Below are positions 47,484-61,000 of a stretch of 64,000 bases of DNA, piece by piece. A program made the position numbers and the translations under genes. The notes beneath the pieces are model-generated. The model made no database searches. It had not been told where the DNA came from and was given only the letters and a program-made list of their open reading frames with translations. Origin of the DNA: Holacanthus passer (Eukaryota > Chordata > Actinopteri > Pomacanthidae); contig JAFREQ010000035.1 of assembly GCA_025331565.1 (NCBI GenBank), forward strand, positions 6,448,001-6,512,000, given 5' to 3'. The stretch's first letter is position 1; every line of letters starts with the position of its first letter.

Positions 47484-50240
47484 ATGTTTCACTCTGTTTC
47501 CCGTCGTCCGATCTGCGAGATCGGTGTAAATACAATAAGCCTTCACAGCAGCAGATCATTCAGGCGGACAGTCGAGCAGGGCAGGGGGAAGCTTGAGAGT
47601 GTCCCATGGCTGGACAGGGGCATGGGCCTGCTGCTGTCCTGGCTCCAGAGGGCAAGTGTCGGCGTCGGTGAGGCTGCAGGATCTGGTCATAAGAGGAAGG
47701 GCTTGCTCTCCATATTTGCGGACCACTGCAGCTTTGTGACCGGGCAGAGGCTCCGGCGTGCCTGTCAGATTGGCGAGCTTTACTCCAACCTGTACTCCGA
47801 GCGGACCAGGTGGACCCTGGTTGGGAACATATGGCGGAGATTTCAGAGCAAGCACGCCCCCACTGGGAAACTCATCGCGGCCATGGCTGGTGTCTTCATG
47901 TGGGAGAATGAGAAGATTCAAGATGAGGATATTCGCAGGTTTGAAATCTTTCTTTAAATGCACACATGGATGTATGTGTGCTTAGGCATTTAGCTGGATG
48001 ACAAATTCAAAAGCTTCTATACCTATAACTTACTAAAGCACTTAATATAGTTTTCCTTTAATTTCTGTATGTGCAATATTAACATGTAATATTGATGTAA
48101 CTTTGATCTGTACTGTCAGCTGTGCAGTATGCTGAATAACCTGTCCTGTTATATGTATCCCTTGTTGAAGGTGTGGACGTGAGCTGCAGGCGCTGGAGGC
48201 TGTGAAAAGTCTTAACACAGCTTCAGGGACAATGGCTGGACAGCTGGAACATGGCTGGGAAGTTGTGATGGAGAAGAAGGACTTCAGAGTGTGGAAGCGC
48301 CCTATACCCAACAGTCACCTCTATGAATACAGAGGTCAGCCAACTTGCAATCTGACACATGTAACTGGGTCTCTGAAACGCAGATAAAGCAAATGTTCAA
48401 TTTTCTCTTTACTTTTGTGCTTTGGGTTTTTCCTGGTCCTTCAGCATTATTTATGTTTTACTTGCAGTGTTGGGCTCCTACACTGATGTCACCCCAAGAC
48501 AGTTCTTCAATGTACAGGTACAGACTTTTCAAATCTCCTAATGTGCTACTATGAATATGCCAGTCTCTGGCACGCTTAATTCCTTATCAGGGTTTCGAGT
48601 GTGCTGCAATCTTTTTAGTCCTGAAGTCTGACTTAAGAACCATGGGAAATGTTTGTATTACTGAAATAGAATTACAGTTATGCATGTGGATCCAAATGGT
48701 AATGGTAGTAATTTCGTCGCAGATATTTCTTATTCACTGTAGTGGGACATTCACATGTGTTTTTTTATTTTTTATTATTGATTGTGTTTGTGGTCTGTTT
48801 ATGGCAGCTTGTTTCCATTATCCAGTTGCTATTACACAACCAACATGTTTGCTCTGTATGTGTGCAACACAAAATCAACTTTAACACTTACTCTATGTGC
48901 TATATTAAGCACCTTGCCCTTGACTTATGCTTTCCCCTTTCCCCCAGTTGGATACAGAGTACAGGAAGAAATGGGATTCTCTGGTTATCAAGCTTGAAGT
49001 GGTGGACAGAGATGTCAATACAGGCTCTGAAGTTGTGCACTGGGCTACACAGTTTCCTGTGAGTTTCTGGTGTTTGCTATTTTGCCTAAAGGGAGGAGGC
49101 TATTTGTTCCATAATGTGTGTAAATAGGGCACTTTATGCTTCTTTATATGTTGTACAAACAAACTGTGATTATGACTTATCAGTTGCTCAAGAGCAGCTG
49201 CTAGCCATATTGCAGTATATTCATCAATTCTTTATTTTAGACTGCCAGCTGTTAATTAATCTAGTTTAATCTCTCCTCACAGTATCCCATGTACTCGAGG
49301 GACTATGTGTACGTGCGCCGCTATGATGTTGACGTAGACAACAACCTGATGATTCTGGTATCCAGGTAGGATAAAAATGTGCTTCCAGCATCAAATATGG
49401 TGTAGTTTTTCATTTTTAAATGAGTAACTTGGATGTGTCTTTTTATCTTGTATATTTGTTTAGATCTGTGCAGCATCCCCGAGTCCCAGAGACTCAGGAA
49501 TTTGTGAGAGTCCATTCATACCAGTCAAAGATGGTCATCCGCCCTCACAAGTCCTTTGATGAGGTTTGTGATGACTGTTTTGCTACACAAATTAATTTAA
49601 CATGCGTCCAGGGCCCGGTGCTTTGTAGCTACTGAGTTTGACTTGTGTGGGTTTTTTTTTACAGAATGGATTTGATTACCTGCTGACCTACAGTGACAAC
49701 CCTCAGACTGTCTTTCCTCGTTACTGTGTTAGCTGGATGGTGTCAAGTGGTGAGTTCTTTTCACTGGTTGAAATGGGATAACGCTGCATATAAAAATAAT
49801 CATATTTTATCATTTTATCATTATCATTTTATCATAATTGCTTTTTTGTCCAACCAGTCATTCAAATCCCAAAGATATTCAAGTTACAATGACTTTAAGC
49901 AACAAATCATCACACTTGGAAGCTGCAATTGTTGCATTTTTGCTTGCTGTTACATTCAGATTCATGTGCATTTTTATACTTTGGAATGTTTTTTTTCCTC
50001 ACATACACTTCATATTTTCACTACTTTGATAATAAGGAGGCTTTCCCCTTGCATCTGGCAGGTATGCCTGATTTCCTGGAGAAGCTGCATACTGCTGCCT
50101 TGAGGGCCAAGAACTTAGAAGTGGGGATCCACGACTACGCTAGTGTCATTAAATCCAGCGACACCAACCGCCAGTCGAGTCAGGAGCGCCACGCTGGAGA
50201 AAGCCCACACACAGGTGGTCCTGGACAGATCTACGCTTGA
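47484..50240 (+). CDS. stard7: StAR-related lipid transfer protein 7, 8 coding exons
   Basis: Phosphatidylcholine transfer protein that supplies PC to mitochondria. Exons: 47484-47938, 48171-48334, 48468-48517, 48948-49058, 49283-49365, 49464-49563, 49665-49749, 50062-50240; 408 residues from the first Met or 362 from Met at 47622 (human 370). The START domain runs from WEVVMEKKDFRVWKRP to PDFLEKLH and includes the nearly invariant blocks YTDVTPRQFFNVQLDTEYRK, YPMYSRDYVYVRRY and MVIRPHKSF. The N-terminal GQRLRRACQIGELYSNLYSER and AGVFMWENEKIQDEDI match the STARD7 mitochondrial-targeting half. Met at 47622 (MGLLLSWLQRA) gives a length closer to human and may be the real start; the upstream 46 residues are Ser/Arg-rich and could still be a presequence. 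A poly(A) signal near 52056 implies a 1.8 kb 3' UTR. Confidence 0.95.
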
Positions 50241-52075
50241 GATGGATGTTTATTTTACCAAGGGGTTATATTGGTGTGTTGTCACTTGCACTTGAACCCC
50301 AGTCAAACCCTCCAACTCTTTTGGTCGATTGCGTGAACTGCATATGGAAATTGCAACCTACTTATTGACAGGTATACAGTATCTCCATCCATAGACATGA
50401 TTATAGTTGTTGTCGATGAGATCTCACAAGAACAGTGGACTGTATTGGTGACAGTATTGCTGTCTGTTGGAGAAGATGTCGCCATGGAAATTTTCATCCA
50501 GACCACTGGCATTGGCATTACTTCTGCTTAGCCAGGCATTGCCATATGACATTTTTGCCTCCTTTGGTATGTATGTCGTAGAACTGATGGTAAAATCAAG
50601 CCAAAATTCCTAATTGTAGAGACGCTTTTGCCAAAGCATTGTTTCTCCCATTTTAACATTCTATGTCTTGTCTTCCATTGTTCGACAAGGCGTGACTTCA
50701 AAGGCTGTTCAGACTGTTGGCATCCACATCATTGTATCGGTGTCAGTGGTGTGATTTCTTTGAGATGTTGTGGAAATGGTTGTATTTGACATTGAACGGT
50801 AACTGTGACTGAGTTCTGGTCAACATTATCACTGAAAGCTAAAACTATGGCCAAGACTTCTACACTGACAGGTGAAGAACTGAGACCTCATTTCCTGGGA
50901 ACACTTCCTAACATGTTTCTTCATTTCATGGATTTAAAGCAACTGGTTTCCTGTTTGCTTGCAACATGAGTGAATGATCTTCAATTGATATGAAGACAGG
51001 ATGAGATGAACCTTAACAAAATGTTGCCATTTTTGGAATATTTGTCCACAGAATTGAAAATGAAATCTGTTGGGCTTCTCTTTGTGTTTTGGGGATGGCA
51101 TTGTCTTGCTGTCAGAACAGTTAGGGGTTCACGCTTTTCATCTCACTGTTTTTTCGAAACTGCCAGCATTGACAAAACAGCCTTCTAAAGAAAAACCAGT
51201 CCTTTAGCATTAGGGGCATAGTGTCTTAAAACAACCACATAAATCCTCAGATAAAATGGTACTGATGCGCTTCAGTTAGTTGTACTAGCAAGGCAACACT
51301 GCAGAGACACATTTTAAGAAACCAGTGCCCTTTTTAGAGGAACATAGAGTACTTGTGCTCATAATCCATTTACATTTCATGTGAGTTTAAAAAAATCATC
51401 CCACTTCAGCTCAGAAATTCTTTTGTTATCCTGGTGTTCACAACAGTTGTAGCAGACATCACTAAAGTTTGCACTATTGAAGTTTTTCTATGTTACTGTA
51501 GATCTTGTACATTCATAAAACCATTGCCTGAGTCCTGGAAATCCCTTATGAGTACAACAATCCTGTAACATTTTTCTCCTGCTTCATGATACTTCAGTTC
51601 TGTTATTAATGTGAGTCCTACTGAAACTCCATCCTTCCAAATCATCCCTGTTGCTTTTGTAGTTAACTGTTTGCAGGGGGTGTTATGAATGTACAAAAAG
51701 CACCACATGCTGTGGAATAAAAGGGCGCCTATCAAAGTACACTGTTTACAGCCTGACAATCTGGCGCAAATATCTTGAAATCCGTTTGTGTTTAAAAACA
51801 TCTCATCTTGTACTGATATTTAATGTCATATTTGTTGTAGGTGGTACGTCAGAGTGAATCAGCTACAGTAACTAAGATAAAGCAGCACAGTGGGATCCAC
51901 TTTTGTGAAGGTTTTTCCACATGTAGAGTTCAAGTGTTTAATACATCCCTACTGTGTCAAAAACGTGTATAATTCTATTCTGTAGTGAAGTATTTCCCAA
52001 TATTTAATTTTAAAAAATTGGCAATACGTTAGATATGTTGAAAGTGTGAGTGAGGAAATAAAATGCTTGTTTTTG
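50241..52075 (+). other. stard7 3' UTR
   Basis: No coding frame is supported. GAAATAAAATGC at about 52054-52062 is the first strong poly(A) signal and is followed by a TTGTTTTTGATATTT tract. Confidence 0.55.
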
Positions 52076-55000
52076 ATATTTATCTATTGTGTGGTCAAAC
52101 TAAACTGCTACTTCAAGGAGATCACAATAACCCAGTTAAACATTATGCAGTGTTTGCTAATGTTGAGCTCGCGAATGTAACATTTTAATGCTCTGGCATT
52201 TGGAGACACCTGCGTGCCACCTGCAGTGGTCTAAAAGAGTTGTCACATACTGTTTTTGTTTGTTCTTTCTGCAGGCACTATAACTAATTTGTTGTGATTA
52301 GCTACCACATGTGAATTACTTAAAAAGCAGAAAAAATATTGTGTGGATATGAACTGATGCACTTGTTACCCTGTGATTTCAAGGATTAATGAAATGGAAG
52401 AGCGACTAATCAGATCAAATAAACAGATCTTCATGTGTATCTTACTGGGTTCAGCTATTGATTGTGGCGCATTCTTGGTTTTGACCTTGTCTTGGAAGAG
52501 AAAAGGGTGATTAGCATTGTTTGTGTGCAAAGCAGACACGGTAGTCCAGTCTAATGGGATCATCTGTAAACCCTGTATTCCCTGTCTGGGCATAAGGTCA
52601 GTGACCGCCTGCGCACACAGGCTCTACAGTTTACTGAAAATACTGTCTGCTCCAGTGATAAGCTTGGAACAAGACTAACTCTGCTTTAGCTCTATGCCTA
52701 AACCAGACTATAATTCTATACAGTATTAAGTACATATTAATCATAGTATACTGTTGTAGCAGTTAGTACACAAAAATATCAACACACTAAAGAAATCATA
52801 CAATATAATAGGATTTTTTGGAGCTGTTTCACCACCATCCACAATTTATTTAAAATGTTTCCAGTTGTACACAGCTCCATTTCCTTTGTGCATTGCATTA
52901 TGGGAAAAACATCCACCAACGGCATGAAGCAATGAAGGAAAGGTACCATACCATAATGTCTGTGCCTTGCTGTGGTCTTGCTGGAATTTCATTTTGCGAT
53001 GACTCTCGATCTCACAAGGCTTTTCATGGAAGACTTTTTGACGTGTAACAGCTCGGAGCATTAATGTTATTACATAAATTGTATTTGAAATAGTAAATAT
53101 AATGCATTCGAGACACCGGCTACAATTGATGAATAACATCACCTTATCCATGGTGAGAATGCAATCCTGAAAAATAAAAGTATCATTTTACTTCTGGTAC
53201 ATATGCTGCCATTATTAAAATTCTCAAACAAGAAAACATGTATTTTTCTAGGAATATGTTGCATGCATAACTATTATAAATTATAATATTATCTAACATT
53301 ATAAAATACTACTATAAATATTTCTCCAGGATGGAGCACATTTACTCAATATGTCATAACAAGACAAGGCTCTTGGTGTACTTCATTGCTGTAATTGTGA
53401 TTCTGACAGTGATTTAAACCAAAAGTCTTACATCAGTGTTTTATAGTGTACGTCATCATCCAATGTCTGCTGCCCACGACATGTTAGCAAAGACTGAATC
53501 AATTAAAATAAGAGTCATAAAGAGGAGTCTGGTTGAATCATTTTAAATTTATTGGTTAAATGCATCAGCTGTGATTTGACGTATGGGACAATATAGACTG
53601 AAATATAAGTAACTGAGAACCGTATGGAGACAAAACTCATATAATTTAATTATTTCAAGAACGTAAACTGTCTGAACACATGGGCTTGTATGTCTCAGGG
53701 TTTGATTTACAGATCAGTGATGTGTCCGCAGTCTGAACAGAATGACCTCCACTGGCTGAAATTATTAGCCATTGTTAAAAGCCACTGAGCACTTACAGTA
53801 ATTGATCGTTTCCACAAATCTGCCATATTGACGCCAACCAGGTTGTAGAAAAGACGTTTTTATCTATATGAATGTTATAAAACCCTTTGAGCCCCACTCT
53901 TCAGTCAACATAATAAAATGTTACCAATAAAACACACAGCATGTTTATATGATATTTATTGGTCATAGTCCTACATTTTCGAGGACTTCATGAGAAGGAA
54001 CAACAACAATAAGAACAAAATTACAGCCTGGAAGTGATACATAATAATGATAATAAAAATGTTTATTGGTACTTTTGTACGTTCCTTAGAGTTACTTCAA
54101 AATGTTAAAGTTTTATTGCCCTGTTCATTTATTTTTCTACATTTTAAAAATACACAAGTGCAATAATGACTTGAAAATGGAAATCACAGTTTTTGAATTG
54201 CCTGGGAGTTGACAACAGAAGGAAGAAAGTGCTCACAAGTCTCCAAGGTGCTTGGCACAACCATGGACAGAAGATGTACTGCATGGTTAGATCAAGCACA
54301 ATGGGGTCCTGGGCAAACACAAAAAACTCAAAGCAGATCACAGGGGATCCAGTTTAAAATAAGGCGTCCGAGGGCCTCGAAAGCCTTGTGACTTGGTTTA
54401 AATGTAAATGGAAGTAAAGTCAGTAAAACAGATTGTATTTGTATTTTGTTAGCCAATTCATCTTTGGCAAGAATGGTGAAGTATCAAAACTTATAAATGA
54501 AATGCATTATCGTCAAAGTATTTTCTGGGTTCTTTCAGTTGAAGGACAATCCCAACGGTTCGATTTGTATCTGGAGTCCAAGTGTCGAAAAAGTCCAAAG
54601 GTCTGAGGGAGGGGATCCGGGGCTCATGGATAAATTGTTAACAAGAAATAACACATTGCACCGTTGGTTTACATAATGATTAGAAAAGAACAGTTAAGAA
54701 CATCTGCAGAATAAAAAAAAACGATTAGTCATAGGTCACATTCACTGCGGAAAAAAGGGCTACACCCTTCCTGCACACGAACTGCGTCAAACCCCACCCT
54801 CCCGTCCTTTGCGCCCGACTCTACCAGACACAACTGAAAAAAATCCTAAAAAATTCTGTCACTTTTTAATGATACAAACATTCAAATAGGAAACATTTTC
54901 AAGAGAAGATTTACAGCAGGCCTGAGGAGTGGCGGCTTAATCAAATTAGTTGTCCATCACTCTATTGGGTGTTCTTCAACTGATCAATGGAAACAGAGTT

Positions 55001-57960
55001 TGGGTAATTCATCAGTGATCTTGTTAGATCACTGAGTCCACTCTTTGAAATTTTACAAGCAATTCCCTGAAAAATAAATCTTAGTGTCCAGGGATGCCAA
55101 TGGACTCAAGAATGATACTTATTGCTATATTGCTGTTGTCCATCTGAGGACATTTGCTGTCTTCTCAGAGTAAAAGACACAACCTCTCCTGCCATTTTAG
55201 TCCTAACTACGTTAACGGACACTGAGTGCAATGTCAAGAGTCATGATACCATCAAGCTAAGAGAGCTGTCTCTCCAAAAAGGTTTGACAATCTTGTTACC
55301 TTCTCTTGGGTCTCTTTCAGCTCCCCTGGGACATCTTACTAAAATGAGAAGGCACTGGTGCGATAATCAACTTAGAGCTCCGGCAACTGAACCACTTTGT
55401 GTGATGAAATTACACCACAATACATATTAATGCACCAAGGAGAAACCCTGCATTTGTTGAGACCAAATGGCACGAAAATGGGAGTACTTTGGGTGAAAAT
55501 GGTGGGCGGTGGCGGTGAAACAGACCTCTGTTTTTCAGAACAATGAGGATGTTTCAAAGGGATGCAGTGTGGCTGATGGGATGGTGTGATGGTTTTTTAT
55601 GCATTGATGATTGTGATACACAATTATGTGTCCTTACCTTGTTTCTTTCTCCAAAAATTGGCACGGATCACCACAACAAGGACTTGCACTTCACACTCAT
55701 GCATCTCAGAATCTATTTCAAAATTTGACTGAAAAATGTTTAAATGTTCTTAATGATTTGTCATTAAAAGTATCTGATTTAAAGCAGAAAAAGTACATCA
55801 AATACTCTTGTGACTAAGGGTCACAGTGACCGACCCAACAAACTACAAGTACAACACTACAAATATGAGACTTCGTCATAACTTACTCTGTATTTTACTG
55901 ACAACCTCCAGCTGCTGTCTTTGGAAAGTGACTTCTACACATCGGGTCTTTCCAAGGAACCCACCTTTCCATCCTCTGGTCCCAAAGTCGATGTTAGGTG
56001 CAGCCGGTTGACGGAGGCGAGTGGGCGCTCTGAGCTGTGTCTTGGGGTCTTCTAGCTTGCTCTACTAGAGGAGGACTGTCCTGACTGCGTCCTCGGCACC
56101 CTTCAAGTCCCCATCTCCTGCCCCTCCTTCAAGCTAGGAGGGGTTGGTGATGTTCTCTTGGGATAGGTGCACTGGCAAGGAGGACTTGGTCAGGCTGGGA
56201 TTGGACGTGGGTTGGGGTGTTTGGGGGGGGGCACCGGGTTCCGCATTTCATAAATATTAATACAGAGTCCTCCCTCTCCAAATGGGTAGATTCTTTAATT
56301 TTGTTAGAGGGGGAAGTGCTTTATTCACTTAATGGCTTTTATTAGTGCCCGGTCTTCAACTCTTTCATTAGCTAAAGTGCTGCTATAATTTACAGGGTAA
56401 AAGGGGGTGGGGACGAGGTGGTGTCTGAGCAGGGTTGATCCTACTGCTGCAGGACAGGCAGGCAGAACCCTCAACCACTGCAGCTTTTCCTAAAAAGTGG
56501 CTTTTTTCTCAGTAAGAACTGTGGTCTATAACATCAGATACACTCGATAGAATTCTCATTGACCATTATAGTCTTGTATTAAGTGTTGTATCTGGTTTTT
56601 ATAGATCCATTAACTTGAGTCCCGTTGCATATCTAAATCTTTGTTGAACATCCAAGACTAACATTGTTCAGAATAGAGTGCAACCAGTGATTAATGGACA
56701 ATATTGATAGCACTTCTGACAATTAAATGGCTTCTTATATATGAGCGGAAAACGACTATTTCTGTGGTCTTAGAAAGCCGTTTTTCTCCTTGACCGCAGA
56801 AAGCGAATTTATTTCATCGGGCATCAAATATTGAGATAATTTTTCTTTGCTCTTTCATATCCTTTTGGTAAATGCTGATAGGCAAGATTTTTGACATTGC
56901 GGTTTCTTAAACTGGCTATCTGTACTGTGTGTGCCTACCTTTTTCTGTCTCTTTCACGTATATTAGATGAAATGTAAGGCTCAGCCTAACAACACAAAGC
57001 TCAAATGTCACAACTTTGCAGCGTATTAAATATCCTAAGAAATAAGTTCATGTCTTCGTGAACATACAAGCTGAACTGCATGTAGCCTTATTGATTGGTT
57101 TGGTGAAGTGTATAGTCTTTATTCTTCAAATCTCCAGTCTGACTATATCATACAATAGTCTATATATTTGTGTATGCACTGGCGCCATCCCCTGCAATCA
57201 CTGGCTAGTATCAGGCGCTCAGACACAAAATGGCCGCTTCACTTCATGCAGGCTGCAACATAACATTAGATAATACAAGCTTCCAGAAGTGCTCCCGGCT
57301 CTGATGAAATGCTCTTTATTTTGCTCTGTGGAGTCTTGTTAGTTGTGAACAGCTGGTGTATGATGTCCCCAGACTGCGTCTGAGTGAATGAACTGATTAA
57401 CCTGAGTGGCCGTCCCTACCAGAGAGAGGGGGTGGGCCACCAGCCTGAATAACTGCCTTCATCATCAATGGCACATAAATCACTTAGCTGGACAAGGCTT
57501 TCAAATGAGACTTTTCCTCTGAGCCAGACTGAAATGGTCGCAGTAACGCTGTTGCTTAGTGCTGCTGTGTTTCTGAGGGAGACCATGTTAACTGCAATGG
57601 AGCACCGGACTCAATGATGCAACACTTCTGTGATGCTTTAGTGACAGACTACACTTATTACATTTATATAATTTTGATTTAAATAGAGAAAAAAAGTGTG
57701 CCTGACTACAATTACATGCAAGCTGACATTCATGTGGAGGGAAGCTGAATAAAAAGGAAAAAGGGCACAAGAATGAAAACGGCAGGACTTCTTAATGTTT
57801 TTACTGTACAGATTTCCAGATTTTATTGCAAGCCTTAACCAATATTCAATATGAACTATTTATGGGATTAAGTACTGTGTGTTCTTTTAAAGGTGACACT
57901 TACATTCAGGTCATTTTGTCTTTAAATTAGAGCAGAAAACTGGGAACCACATGACACAGA
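52076..57960. other. Long gap between convergent stard7 and drg1
   Basis: About 5.9 kb with no recognised gene. Most is AT-rich. A GC-rich patch at about 55960-56260 stands out and is discussed as a finding. Short open frames here lack starts, splice sites or family motifs. Extended 3' UTRs of either neighbour, or a noncoding transcript, are possible. Confidence 0.45.
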
Positions 57961-57981
57961 TGCCCTAATGGATATGTTTGG

Positions 57982-57988
57982 TGATTTA
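57982..57988 (-). terminator. drg1 poly(A) signal
   Basis: AATAAA on the minus strand (TTTATT in GGTGATTTATTGAGC) lies about 60 bases past the drg1 stop codon, predicting a short 3' UTR. Confidence 0.55.
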
Positions 57989-58046
57989 TTGAGCAATTGT
58001 ACACGACACTTTGTGATACAGAGGCCATGCAGTGAAGACTCCTTTT

Positions 58047-61000
58047 TTACTTTTTCACTAGCTGGATAACATCTTCATCCTCCATCACGTGGTCCTTGCC
58101 CACTTTTTGAGGGTTGTGTTTCACAGATGATCCCCACACGAGTGCACTGAAAGAGGTAGAATAATTATAAAATTACTGAAATTATTATGCCTTAATGAAT
58201 CATTTAAGGAAGTAAACAGGATGTATGTTTCATTTTACACCATCTTACAGAATTACAAAAAAGGATGAAAGAGCTCAACACACAGTAATCAACACCTTAA
58301 GCACACTATAAACTAATTTATACTGTGGGACGAATAAATAAAATCTTATCTTATACAGATACGATTATTCTTTCTTTGCTACAGCAAAACTGGTTCTGTG
58401 TTATAAAGTAACCTACAGGATACAATGACACCCTTTAGCCAGAAAGGCTTTCTAATCACATGTGTCACCGTTTGACCCATTCATTCCCTGGAGGATGGGT
58501 AATGCTCAGCGGCATTAACATATCGACTGATTGATGATCTTAGCTCTTCCATTTGGAGATGGTGATGCAACACATCATCTCAGATCCTAATCCAGACTCT
58601 GAAATTAATGCTTATCTGGTATACCTCACCATGCAGAGGGCATTGGCTGTAATTAAAGTGACCGTGTTGTTTTAAACCCATTTGATGACCGCTTGTCAAT
58701 CTGGTGCAAGATAAATCTATCAATGCGTTTTAGTAAGAAACCTAACTGGAAATAAATTAACATGAGTGTGGAATAAAGCAGATAAATATCATAGCTGGTA
58801 CAGATCTAAATGGCCCTCGCCACAAGCACCTTCAATATTTTGTCTATATAAACTAAAAATTAGACTACAGTTTGTAGATTTACAAAATAGGTTTATAAAA
58901 CAAGCATGATCATGACTCACTATCCATTCCTCCCGTTAATGATTTGATTTCTTGAACACTGTGTGTTTACTTCTGTGGGGAGTGTTCAAGATTGATCAAA
59001 TATGTGTGCTAAGAGACAGAATTCCTTTTAAAGAGTGAAAAATTGAAGCCAAGTCCACAGTACTCACTATTTAAACTCTTTGATGAGGTTTTTGTGAATC
59101 TTTAAGCAGAAATCCTCGACTGATGTCCGTTCATAAGGGAGTACAACAGGAGATGTGTAATCAGGAAGCTGGCCTTTGGGTTTAGTGTAGCTGCAAATGA
59201 GGACAAGATCTCAGTTAACATCTGCAACCTCAATGAACAAACATTTTCATTTCACACAGACTCCTTGTTCTGCACGATTTAAATCCCCAGCAGATTTTCA
59301 CCTCTGTTCACACCCCCATGTGGTGACTGTATGACTGTACTCTTACATGCGCACAAGCTTTAGGTAGTCCCACATCTTCTCCAGCAAGTCATCGAAGTTC
59401 CAGCGGTGGTGGGCCGAGATGGGTACACAGTGGGGCACCTTGTAGATGATGTCAAGTTCCTCGATGGAGATCTGATCAATTTTGTTGAGCACGTAAATGC
59501 ATGGGATGTAGACCCTGTTGTGACAAGAGACTGTAAGTGCTGCTGTCCAACTGCTGGAATTGAACTAAAAACTAGAATGATCACGTCAGTGGTTGTATAA
59601 TGGTTACAGTTTACATCCATGTCTGCCCAGACTCATAATATCTGCAGTGAAGACAATCACCTGAAGATCAACATAAGCAAAACCAATGAGCTTGTGGTGA
59701 ACTACTGTTGTTTGTCTATTACTGTGTAAGTAAATTGAGAGAAACAAAGAAAAAAAAAACGTTAAAACAGAGTTAAATTTCTTCTTTCTTTCCTTCTATG
59801 TGTTCACATACCAATAAAGCTGATTCTGAAATTCCTGTATAATCCTATATGGATTTAGTGGACACCTTTCTTTTGTACACAAGCAGATGTTCCCACTTCT
59901 GGTGGCAAAATTTTGCTTCCCCATGCTTTTGTTAATGTATTTTTAATGGGGAAATGTGTTTTCATGCAGAAATCATGTGCTTTCCTATAAAAAGGGAACG
60001 TTTTATATCTTAACAGAAAGTTAAGCGACTGAAAGACTATATGTGGTGCACTTCTGCTGGCTTTAGTTCCTTTTTTTGTTCTAGACCTTTCCCTCTAGGA
60101 AGGTAGGCATGTTGCTTCACTTTATGTTTTTGCTATTACTTGTGAAGTTTTACATTCAGAATCTAAAAATTGAGAGGCTACAGTTTACCAGTTTATGTTG
60201 TTAGCGTGGAGCATTTTGTGACTCTGTATCACACAAAAAGCACAAAGAGCATGTTTTTTACAGAAAGAATATATTTTGGTTATTTATCTCTTTTCAAGAG
60301 TTTTATTTCATCAAATTGTAATATTAGTGTGAATTATGCTCTTCCTTTTTGTTCCATTTTTTTCCCTGGGAAGGAACAGAGCACTGACGCAAGAGAGACC
60401 CTGTGAATGCTTTGCATCTCTTTGCAACTGCAGGGAGGATATGCTGTTGCCTTGCAATAAAACTGACAGATAGACCTGGGAAGTGAGGTCCTTGTCAAAT
60501 GCAAATGCAGTTAGACAACAACAGGTGCCCAACTGTACATTATCCATGTCTTAGAATTTAAGGCATTTGCTGAGTTTTTTATATTTAATTACACTGAGGA
60601 ATGATAATCCCATGTTTGTCAGTAAGAGATGACATTGCTTATCTAGAGATTATAATTAATGCATTACACACAGTGTGGTTGGGACCCGTGTGACACAGGA
60701 ACAACATTTTCAAATGTATCTGCATTGGTGTAATAGGAATTAAAATGGTACAGAAGATTTCAAGAGGCCACACCCACTGGGAATGACTAAGGAAGGCCCA
60801 TTCTGGCACTTCTGCAGCTTACCGATTTCCCTCCACCACATCAATGAGGTCATCAGCTGTGGAGTCGCTGCGCAGAGTGATGTCGGCGTTGTGGATCTTG
60901 TACTCTGCCAGGATACTCTTAACGGTTTCACCATCCAGCTCACTTTGTGCACACTAAAGAGAGAGGAAGACAGGCATGATATCAATCCACACAAGACAGT

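Noticed and set aside
47556..47963. 135-codon minus-strand frame
   Set aside because: Shadow of stard7 exon 1, whose plus-strand reading matches STARD7.
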